Shown here one piece after another: positions 34,546 through 41,428 of a stretch of 64,000 bases of DNA. How positions within the stretch are numbered: the first letter of the stretch is position 1; each line of letters begins with the position of its first letter. A program made the translations under genes and the position numbers. Under the pieces are notes generated by a model. The model saw only the letters and a program-made list of their open reading frames with translations. It had not been told where the DNA came from and searched no databases. This DNA comes from Virgibacillus siamensis (GTDB lineage Bacteria; Bacillota; Bacilli; Bacillales; Amphibacillaceae), in the NCBI RefSeq assembly GCF_900162695.1, contig NZ_FUIH01000007.1, positions 1,054,001 to 1,118,000 of the forward strand, given 5' to 3'.

Positions 34546-34690
34546 TGGTGTAAGACTATGTTCATCTGTCGAAAGTGAACTAGTTATAAAACACACGTCC
34601 GGTGATCCATATAAAAGGTGCCATTTATAAATGGTTTTTATTTGGAAATGACCTGGTCGGAGGAAAAAAACCATTTAGGAGGAATATTTT
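34546..34690 (+). promoter_or_regulatory. rpsB mRNA leader with alternative pairings
   Basis: The leader contains GTTCA/TGAAC (34560-34580) and a terminator-like palindrome CCATTT-AT-AAATGG (34621-34634) followed by TTTTTATTT. The segment at 34628-34639, which overlaps that palindrome and its T run, is perfectly complementary over 12 bases to 34666-34677. The latter ends on the first base of the AGGAGG ribosome binding site. The two structures exclude each other. This suggests S2 autoregulation or attenuation; the role is inferred. Confidence 0.55.
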
Positions 34691-35470
34691 ATGTCAGTAA
34701 TTTCGATGAAACAATTGTTGGAAGCTGGTGTGCATTTTGGTCACCAGACTCGCCGTTGGAACCCGAAGATGAAAAAATATATTTTCACTGAACGGAACGG
34801 CATTTACATCATTGACCTGCAAAAAACGGTTAAAAAGGTCGATGAAGCTTACAAATACGTGAAAGATATCGCTGCAAACGGCGGTTCCATTCTTTTCGTA
34901 GGTACTAAAAAGCAGGCACAGGAATCTGTTCGCGATGAAGCAACGCGTTCCGGCATGTTCTACGTGAACCAACGCTGGTTGGGCGGTACGCTAACGAACT
35001 TCCAGACAATCCGTAAACGTATCAACCGTCTTAAAGACATTGAGCGTATGGAAGAGGATGGAACATTTGAAGTACTTCCTAAAAAAGAAGTTGTGGAATT
35101 GTTGAAAGAAAAAGACCGTCTTGTTAAGTTCCTTGGCGGTATTAAAGAAATGAACAAGCTTCCTGATGCAATGTTCGTTATTGACCCGCGTAAAGAACGT
35201 ATTGCTATCGCCGAAGCACATAAACTAAACATTCCGATCATCGGAATCGTTGATACGAACTGTGATCCGGATGAAATTGACTATGTTATTCCAGCTAACG
35301 ATGATGCCATTCGCGCTGTTAAACTGCTGACGTCCAAAATGGCAGATGCTATCCTGGAAGTGAAGCAAGGCGAAGAAATGGAAGAAGTTCAGGAAGTTGA
35401 AGGTGAAGAGCAGCCTGAACCGGCAGAAAAGAAAGCAGCTGTCGAAAACACCGCTGAAGACAACGAGTAA
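34691..35470 (+). CDS. rpsB: 30S ribosomal protein S2
   Basis: S2 (259 residues) binds the back of the 30S head-body junction. It begins MSVISMKQLLEAGVHFGHQTRRWNP, typical of the family, and has an acidic, low-complexity C-terminal tail (about residues 225-259, rich in E). AGGAGG lies 8 nt before the ATG. It heads rpsB-tsf-pyrH-frr, with a hairpin between rpsB and tsf. Confidence 0.98.
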   Translation: MSVISMKQLLEAGVHFGHQTRRWNPKMKKYIFTERNGIYIIDLQKTVKKVDEAYKYVKDIAANGGSILFVGTKKQAQESVRDEATRSGMFYVNQRWLGGTLTNFQTIRKRINRLKDIERMEEDGTFEVLPKKEVVELLKEKDRLVKFLGGIKEMNKLPDAMFVIDPRKERIAIAEAHKLNIPIIGIVDTNCDPDEIDYVIPANDDAIRAVKLLTSKMADAILEVKQGEEMEEVQEVEGEEQPEPAEKKAAVENTAEDNE

Positions 35471-35482
35471 TAGTGTACAGTG

Positions 35483-35522
35483 AAAGGTGATAAGGGGGAT
35501 TAAGCCTTTTATCACCTTTTTT
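35483..35522 (+). terminator. Intrinsic terminator between rpsB and tsf
   Basis: AAAGGTGATAA (35483-35493) pairs with 35509-35519 and a T run follows to 35522. It lies inside the rpsB-tsf operon, so it likely makes rpsB mRNA more abundant than tsf mRNA. Confidence 0.8.
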
Positions 35523-35559
35523 CGGAAAAGAATCATTGGAAATATAAGGAGGATTTACG

Positions 35560-36444
35560 ATGGCAATTACTGCAAAACTGGTTAAAGAACTTCGTGAAAA
35601 AACTGGTGCCGGAATGATGGATTGTAAAAAGGCATTACAGGAAACAGACGGTAATATTGATGAAGCAATTGATTTTCTGCGTGAAAAAGGTATGGCGAAA
35701 GCAGCTAAAAAAGCAGACCGCATTGCTGCAGAGGGATCTGCATATATTGAAGTTGCAGGAAATACTGCAGCACTGATTGAGGTAAACTGTGAAACAGACT
35801 TTGTAACAAAAAATGATCAGTTCAAAAATCTGCTTTCTGAACTAGGTAAGCATATTGTAAGTGAAAAACCAGAGACTGTAGAAGAAGTACTGCAGCAAAA
35901 GCTTCATGGCGATGGAGACACGGTGGAAACTTATATTAATTCTGTTGTTGCCAAGATTGGTGAGAAGATTTCACTTCGACGCTTTGCACTTGTAAACAAA
36001 ACAGATAGCGATGCTTTTGGCGCATATCTCCATATGGGGGGACGCATTGGTGTGCTGACACTTCTGGAAGGGACTACTGACGAAGCTGTCGCTAAAGATG
36101 TTGCAATGCATATTGCGGCCGTAAACCCACGTTACGTTTCACGCGATGATGTATCTGAAGAAGAAGTTCAACGTGAACGTGAAGTGTTGAAAACACAAGC
36201 ATTGAACGAAGGTAAGCCTGAGAATATCGTTGAAAAAATGGTCGAAGGGCGCCTGGGCAAATTCTTTGAAGAAATATGCCTGCTGGATCAGAACTTTGTT
36301 AAAGATCCGGATCAAAAAGTTAAAAAATACGTTGCTGATAAAGGTGCTTCCGTAAAATCATTCAGCCGCTTTGAAGTCGGTGAAGGAATGGAAAAACGTG
36401 AAGAGAATTTTGCCGAAGAGGTTAAGAGCCAAATGAAAAAATAG
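35560..36444 (+). CDS. tsf: Elongation factor Ts
   Basis: EF-Ts exchanges GDP for GTP on EF-Tu. The 294-residue protein has the N-terminal UBA-like domain with VKELREKTGAGMMDCKKAL and the core dimerisation domain with VNCETDFVTKN (TDFV contacts EF-Tu). AAGGAGGAT precedes the ATG. A terminator follows. Confidence 0.98.
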   Translation: MAITAKLVKELREKTGAGMMDCKKALQETDGNIDEAIDFLREKGMAKAAKKADRIAAEGSAYIEVAGNTAALIEVNCETDFVTKNDQFKNLLSELGKHIVSEKPETVEEVLQQKLHGDGDTVETYINSVVAKIGEKISLRRFALVNKTDSDAFGAYLHMGGRIGVLTLLEGTTDEAVAKDVAMHIAAVNPRYVSRDDVSEEEVQREREVLKTQALNEGKPENIVEKMVEGRLGKFFEEICLLDQNFVKDPDQKVKKYVADKGASVKSFSRFEVGEGMEKREENFAEEVKSQMKK

Positions 36445-36452
36445 TGGCTTTA

Positions 36453-36482
36453 AAATAGGGAACAGTATGTTGTTCCCTATTT
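36453..36482 (+). terminator. Terminator between tsf and pyrH
   Basis: A perfect 12-bp stem (36453-36464 with 36471-36482, loop GTATGT) is followed by A/T-rich sequence with a T run at 36489-36493. Confidence 0.72.
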
Positions 36483-36535
36483 CACTAGTTTTTATCTTTA
36501 TTTAAAAACAATATAAAATCTCTATGGAGGTAATT

Positions 36536-37261
36536 ATGACGACAGCTCAGTACCGTAGAATTGTGTTAAAGTTAAGTGGAGAAGCATTGAGCGGCGAGCA
36601 AGGCTATGGCATTGAACCTCAAGTAATTCAGTCCATCGCTTCCCAAATTAAAGAAGTAGCGGAATTGGGAGTGGAAGTGGCTATCGTTGTTGGCGGAGGT
36701 AATATATGGCGTGGCAAAGTTGGCAGTGAAATGGGGATGGATCGTGCCACAGCAGATTATATGGGCATGCTGGCAACGATCATGAACTCCCTTGCACTCC
36801 AGGACAGTCTTGAAAATATTGGCATCGAAACCCGTGTTCAAACATCCATTGAGATGCGGCGGGTTGCGGAACCGTATATCCGAAGAAAAGCAATTCGACA
36901 TCTGGAAAAGAAACGCGTCGTTATTTTTGCTGCCGGAACTGGTAATCCATACTTCTCTACTGACACTACTGCCGCTTTGCGGGCTGCAGAAATTGAAGCG
37001 GAAGTTATCCTGATGGCTAAGAATAATGTGGATGGTGTATATTCAGATGATCCGAAACAAAATAAACAGGCTCAAAAGTACTCAGAAATTTCATATTTGG
37101 AAATGCTGAATGAAGGGCTTGGCGTAATGGATTCCACTGCATCTTCATTATGCATGGACAATCACATTCAGTTAATTGTCTTTTCGATTATGGAAGAAGG
37201 TAATATTAAACGTGTGGTCCAAGGTGAAACCATTGGAACAACCATAAGGGGGACTAAATAA
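36536..37261 (+). CDS. pyrH: UMP kinase
   Basis: UMP kinase converts UMP to UDP in pyrimidine synthesis and belongs to the amino acid kinase family, as a hexamer. The 241-residue protein begins MTTAQYRRIVLKLSGEALSG, with GGAGG 5 nt upstream; the upstream in-frame ATG at 36524 overlaps that site. GGGNIWRG (about residues 51-58) and the MDRATADYMGM segment are conserved. Its stop shares a base with the frr ATG. Confidence 0.97.
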   Translation: MTTAQYRRIVLKLSGEALSGEQGYGIEPQVIQSIASQIKEVAELGVEVAIVVGGGNIWRGKVGSEMGMDRATADYMGMLATIMNSLALQDSLENIGIETRVQTSIEMRRVAEPYIRRKAIRHLEKKRVVIFAAGTGNPYFSTDTTAALRAAEIEAEVILMAKNNVDGVYSDDPKQNKQAQKYSEISYLEMLNEGLGVMDSTASSLCMDNHIQLIVFSIMEEGNIKRVVQGETIGTTIRGTK

Positions 37262-37818
37262 TGGCAGGCGGAATTTTGAAAGAAACTCGTGAAAAAATGA
37301 ATAAGGCAGTGCAGGCGTTTAGCAGAAACCTGGCAACTGTACGGGCTGGCCGTGCCAATCCATCACTTTTGGATAGTGTTTATGTTGACTATTATGGTGC
37401 TACAACACCACTAAATCAACTTTCAACAGTATCTGCTCCGGAGGCAAGGCTGCTTGTTGTAACTCCTTTTGACAAGTCATCCATTGGTGATATTGAAAAA
37501 GGGATTCAAAAAGCTGATTTGGGAATCTCTCCTTCAAGTGATGGAAATGTTATTCGCATAAATATTCCGGCTTTAACTGAGGAGCGCCGCAAAGAACTTG
37601 TCAAAGTTGTTGGAAAGTATACGGAGGAAGCAAAAGTACAGGTTCGGAATATACGCCGTGATGCCAATGATCAATTGAAGAAAGAAGAAAAAGACAACAA
37701 TATGTCTGAAGATGAACTTCGTGATGAACAGGATAACGTACAGAAAGAAACAAACAATCATATTGATAAAGTCGATGAACTGGCAAAACAAAAAGAAAAT
37801 GAAATTATGGAAGTTTAA
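37261..37818 (+). CDS. frr: Ribosome recycling factor
   Basis: RRF splits post-termination ribosomes together with EF-G. The 185-residue protein shows the two long-helix arms (residues 1-30 and 105-185) and the compact middle domain. Typical segments are LATVRAGRANPSLLD and PALTEERRKELVK. It is coupled to pyrH by a one-base overlap. A long palindromic repeat begins 29 bp after the stop. Confidence 0.97.
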   Translation: MAGGILKETREKMNKAVQAFSRNLATVRAGRANPSLLDSVYVDYYGATTPLNQLSTVSAPEARLLVVTPFDKSSIGDIEKGIQKADLGISPSSDGNVIRINIPALTEERRKELVKVVGKYTEEAKVQVRNIRRDANDQLKKEEKDNNMSEDELRDEQDNVQKETNNHIDKVDELAKQKENEIMEV

Positions 37819-37846
37819 ATAGGTCTACTTGATTTGATAAGAAGCT

Positions 37847-38074
37847 GAGGCTGGGACATATCAAAAACGTGTAATTCAAAAGATGAACTATTAGGAAGTT
37901 AGCGGAGGAATATATGCGCAGACTCCTGCGGGGCTGGTGAATCCCCGCAATGTGCAGGCATATGGAGTCACAGTAACCATCCGCGGAAAGCGAAGTGAAT
38001 TTCCGGAGGGTTATATACTCCATTACCTAATAATTGTTCAGGTTTTCTTTTGATAAACACTTTGTCCCGGCCTC
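37847..38074. repeat. Long imperfect palindromic repeat, composite copy
   Basis: The 228-bp element starts GAGGCTGGGACA (37847) and ends TGTCCCGGCCTC (38063-38074), inverted ends with one G-T pair. The flanking arms are also loosely complementary. Its left arm (about 56 bp) is nearly identical to the element at 63453-63585. The centre holds further palindromes: GACTCC-TGCGGGG (37921-37933) against CCCCGCA (37943-37949) and GGAGTC (37964-37969), and GCGGAAAGCGAAG, which I recognise as common in Bacillaceae intergenic repeats. There are no obvious target-site duplications and no ORF. As RNA it would fold into one long branched hairpin behind frr. Confidence 0.78.
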
Positions 38075-38118
38075 GTTCCTTTTTCAGCATCAAATTTATG
38101 ATGAACTGTTTAAAATAT

Positions 38119-38164
38119 AAGAAAAACCTGTTTGATATGTGTTATTATGAAACAAGTTTTTCTT
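38119..38164 (+). terminator. Long hairpin in the frr-uppS gap
   Basis: A 15-base arm (38119-38133) pairs with 38150-38164 with one mismatch around a 16-nt loop; the right arm is T-rich. It may end transcripts leaving the repeat. The rest of 38165-38320 shows no gene. Confidence 0.5.
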
Positions 38165-38204
38165 GGATTTTAAGGAAATCATTATAAAAATTTGGCTAAT
38201 ATAG

Positions 38205-38213
38205 TGATATAAT
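38205..38213 (+). promoter_or_regulatory. Extended -10 promoter candidate for uppS-cdsA-rasP
   Basis: TGATATAAT (TATAAT at 38208-38213) forms an extended -10 box about 180 bp before uppS. No -35 box of good quality is seen. Confidence 0.4.
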
Positions 38214-38326
38214 AGTATTTCATCATAATAGGATAGTATAACTAATTCTTTTTTCCTTTATGTTAGAGAAATACATACTTCATGCTTCGGTATTGCCATT
38301 AATTCCTGACGATAAATCAGGTTTTC

Positions 38327-38340
38327 TAATGATTATCATT
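38327..38340. promoter_or_regulatory. Fur-box-like palindrome upstream of uppS
   Basis: TAATGATTATCATT matches 14 consecutive positions of the 19-bp Fur consensus and contains a 13-bp perfect palindrome around one central base. It lies 54 bp before uppS, downstream of the extended -10 candidate. A 5-bp hairpin with TTTTCT (38305-38326) precedes it. Confidence 0.45.
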
Positions 38341-38393
38341 GATGGATTGTATAAGGAATATAAGGATAAACAACCCAATTCGGAGGACCAACG

Positions 38394-39155
38394 ATGTCAT
38401 TTAAATTTCCCTTTTTTAAAAATAAACAAAACATAAAAGACGACCATTTCGCTTCGGATAATATCCCGAATCATGTTGCTATAATCATGGACGGAAACGG
38501 CCGTTGGGCGAAAAAACGAGGTCTCCCGCGGATTGCCGGACATAAGGAAGGTATGGATGTAGTTAAAAAGATTGTAAGAGCTGCCAGTAAATGCAATGTT
38601 AAAATACTTACGCTTTATGCTTTTTCCACAGAAAATTGGAAGCGTCCAAAGTCTGAGGTGGAGTACCTGATGAAGCTTCCAAAAGAATTTTTACATATTT
38701 ATCTGCCTGAAATGATGGAGAATAATGTAAGAATCGAAACAATTGGAGATTTCGATGCACTTCCCGATCATACTAGAAAAGCAGTCCAGTATGCGAAAGA
38801 TCAGACGAAAGGTAATGATGGATTATTATTAAATTTTGCTTTAAACTATGGTAGTAGGTTTGAAATTATGCGGGCCGTAAAACAGCTAATGGCTGATATT
38901 GATTCCTCTGAACTATCGATGGATACCGTAGATGAAAATACATTTTCGGAATACTTGTATACGAAAGGATTATCCGATCCTGATTTATTAATCCGAACAA
39001 GCGGTGAACAGCGGTTGAGTAACTTTTTGTTGTGGCAGGTTGCCTATTCGGAGTTCTGGTTCACAGATGTGTTATGGCCGGATTTCTCAGAGGAAATTTT
39101 CAAAACAGCCCTCCAGGACTATCAGCAGAGAAAGCGACGCTACGGAGGTATTTAA
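38394..39155 (+). CDS. uppS: Undecaprenyl diphosphate synthase (isoprenyl transferase)
   Basis: UppS elongates farnesyl diphosphate with eight isopentenyl units in cis to give the C55 carrier lipid for cell wall synthesis. The 253-residue protein shows the catalytic aspartate in IMDGNGRWAKKRG (about residues 31-43), FSTENWKRP and RTSGEQRLSNFLLWQ. GGAGGACC precedes the ATG. It forms an operon with cdsA (15 bp) and rasP. Confidence 0.97.
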   Translation: MSFKFPFFKNKQNIKDDHFASDNIPNHVAIIMDGNGRWAKKRGLPRIAGHKEGMDVVKKIVRAASKCNVKILTLYAFSTENWKRPKSEVEYLMKLPKEFLHIYLPEMMENNVRIETIGDFDALPDHTRKAVQYAKDQTKGNDGLLLNFALNYGSRFEIMRAVKQLMADIDSSELSMDTVDENTFSEYLYTKGLSDPDLLIRTSGEQRLSNFLLWQVAYSEFWFTDVLWPDFSEEIFKTALQDYQQRKRRYGGI

Positions 39156-39170
39156 GGTGTTGGAAATGAT

Positions 39171-39971
39171 ATGAAACAACGCACTATAACAGCAATCTTA
39201 GCATTCATCATTTTCATTCCATTTGTCATATTTGGCGGAATGTATTTTAAGTTGTTTGTTTACTTTCTTGCAACTGTTGGACTCATTGAATTAATGAGAA
39301 TGCGCGATATCAGTAAATATTCAGTACCATCATTTCTTGCCGTCATTCTGCTTTGGTTAGTCCTTTTGCCGGAAGAAACTGCAACGGATATTGTTCCGGT
39401 GGTTTGGTTTACAAAATCCGAAATCATTATGCTGTTTGTACTGATTCTGCTGTCATATACAGTACTTGTTAAGAATAAATTTACTTTTGACGATGCAGGC
39501 TTTATATTGCTTGCGACTATTTATATTGGTATGGGTTTTTATTATTTGCTGGCAACACGTAATGGCGTTGAAATTCAAGGTCTTATCAATATTTTTTATG
39601 TTCTTATTATTATCTGGGTAACAGATACTGGTGCCTATTTTGCTGGACGGGCATTCGGAAAGAAGAAGCTGTGGCCGATGATCAGCCCGAACAAAACGAT
39701 TGAAGGGGCAATCGGCGGTGTTGTGGCAGCCTGCATTACCGGGGTGGTTTTTCAACTGATTGTACCACTTTCCTCTATGATCGGTGTCATCATAGTTACG
39801 ATACTTGTTTCTATTTTTGGACAAATCGGCGATCTGGTGGAATCCGCATTTAAGCGTCACTATGGTGTGAAGGATTCCGGCGATTTACTTCCGGGCCATG
39901 GTGGAATTCTGGATCGGCTCGATAGTTTATTGTTTGTGCTGCCGATATTACACTTTATCAATTTCTTTTAA
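39171..39971 (+). CDS. cdsA: Phosphatidate cytidylyltransferase CdsA
   Basis: CdsA makes CDP-diacylglycerol from CTP and phosphatidic acid in the membrane. The 266-residue protein has about seven or eight membrane segments. It carries the family signature near the C-terminus: SAFKRHYGVKDSG followed by LPGHGGILDRLDS. AAGGTG lies about 9 nt before the ATG. In B. subtilis dxr follows; here rasP begins only 71 bp later. Confidence 0.97.
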   Translation: MKQRTITAILAFIIFIPFVIFGGMYFKLFVYFLATVGLIELMRMRDISKYSVPSFLAVILLWLVLLPEETATDIVPVVWFTKSEIIMLFVLILLSYTVLVKNKFTFDDAGFILLATIYIGMGFYYLLATRNGVEIQGLINIFYVLIIIWVTDTGAYFAGRAFGKKKLWPMISPNKTIEGAIGGVVAACITGVVFQLIVPLSSMIGVIIVTILVSIFGQIGDLVESAFKRHYGVKDSGDLLPGHGGILDRLDSLLFVLPILHFINFF

Positions 39972-40042
39972 GTTGATGGAAAACCCTGGTATGAATCAAA
40001 ATCAAATTTATTCCCGGACAAACTAAAGGAAGGTGCGTCTGA

Positions 40043-41305
40043 ATGACTACTGTAATCGCGTTTATATTTATGTTTGGCCTGCTTGTATTCATACATGAGC
40101 TTGGCCATTTGATTTTTGCAAAACGAGCTGGAATGCTGGCCCGTGAATTTGCGATCGGTTTCGGTCCAAAAGTTTTTGCTTTCACAAAGAATGAAACGGT
40201 CTACACGATACGTCTGCTTCCGGTGGGAGGATATGTACGGGTAGCCGGGGAGGATCCGGAAATTGAGGATTTAAAACCCGGACAGCATATTGCACTTGAA
40301 TTTAACGAAGCGGGAAAAGTAAATAAGATTATTGTCAATAATAAGTCAAAGCATCCGAATGCTCGTGTGATGGAGGTATCGAAGGCAGATTTAGATCATT
40401 CCTTAACCATCGATGGTTTTGAAGTTGATGAGGAAGATCAGCCATTACATTTTGACGTTGATCCAAAGGCATTTTATGTGATGGATGAAAAGGAAACGCA
40501 AATTGCCCCTTTTGATCGTCAGTTTGCTTCCAAAAGCGTTGGAAAACGTGCGATGCAACTTTTTGCCGGTCCAATGATGAATTTTGTGCTGGCAATTATT
40601 CTGTTTATTATTATTGGGATGGTACAGGGAGTGCCGACAGATGAAGCTGTGATCGATGAGGCGGTTCCTGATACACCGGCTGCTGAAGCCGGGTTCGAGC
40701 ATGGCGATGAAGTAATTAAGGTCGATGAAAATCCAATCTCAACCTGGGATGAATTTACGGCTATTATTCAAAAAAGTGCCGGAGAGGAACTCAATATGAC
40801 CGTAGAACGGTCAAATGGTGAAACGGATCAGATTACAGTTGTTCCGGAGAAAATGGAAATTCAAGGCAGAACATATGGACAATTAGGTGTTACCCATATG
40901 TTTGAAAAAACGTTTGCCGGTACATTTAAGTACGGGTTTGTGAAAACGTATGATACGACCAAACTTATTCTGACGAACCTGGGAATGCTTGTAACCGGAC
41001 AGCTTCCGATTGAAACACTGTCAGGACCGGTTGGAATATATGATGCCACAGATAAATTTGTGGAAGCCGGTTTCTTTACCTTTCTGATGTGGACAGCAAT
41101 TTTGAGTGTTAACCTTGGAATTGTTAACCTTGTACCATTGCCGGCGTTGGATGGCGGCAGATTGTTATTTGTCGGGATTGAAGCTGTACGAGGAAAACCG
41201 ATTGATCCCCAAAAAGAAGGAATGGTTCATTTTATCGGATTTGCATTATTGATGTTATTAATGATTGTTGTTACATGGAATGACATTCAACGGCTATTTC
41301 TATAA
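40043..41305 (+). CDS. rasP: Site-2 metalloprotease RasP (RseP)
   Basis: RasP is the intramembrane zinc protease that cleaves anti-sigma factors such as RsiW and signal peptide remnants. The 420-residue protein has HELGH at residues 18-22 in the first membrane segment and the second active-site motif PLPALDGGR near residue 365-373. A PDZ domain lies between them (about 190-280). A roughly 50-residue charged insertion before the second membrane segment is usual in Bacilli. GGAAGGTG precedes the ATG. In B. subtilis proS comes next; here it is polC. Confidence 0.96.
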   Translation: MTTVIAFIFMFGLLVFIHELGHLIFAKRAGMLAREFAIGFGPKVFAFTKNETVYTIRLLPVGGYVRVAGEDPEIEDLKPGQHIALEFNEAGKVNKIIVNNKSKHPNARVMEVSKADLDHSLTIDGFEVDEEDQPLHFDVDPKAFYVMDEKETQIAPFDRQFASKSVGKRAMQLFAGPMMNFVLAIILFIIIGMVQGVPTDEAVIDEAVPDTPAAEAGFEHGDEVIKVDENPISTWDEFTAIIQKSAGEELNMTVERSNGETDQITVVPEKMEIQGRTYGQLGVTHMFEKTFAGTFKYGFVKTYDTTKLILTNLGMLVTGQLPIETLSGPVGIYDATDKFVEAGFFTFLMWTAILSVNLGIVNLVPLPALDGGRLLFVGIEAVRGKPIDPQKEGMVHFIGFALLMLLMIVVTWNDIQRLFL

Positions 41306-41349
41306 GAAGGATTCTTTCAAAAATGGATTAATCGAACATTTAAAATAAC

Positions 41350-41381
41350 AGAACCCTTGTCTGCTTCATGACAAGGGTTCT
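41350..41381 (+). terminator. Hairpin between rasP and polC
   Basis: A perfect 12-bp stem (AGAACCCTTGTC, 41350-41361, with 41370-41381) and 8-nt loop. No T tract follows, so it may act as an mRNA 3' structure more than as a terminator. Confidence 0.6.
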
Positions 41382-41428
41382 CATACTTCAGATAAGCTTT
41401 TACCTATTATTGCCAGGAGGAAATGGTA

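Noticed and set aside
41423..41428. Earlier in-frame ATG of polC
   Set aside because: It is only 2 nt after AGGAGG; ATG 41429 has proper spacing.
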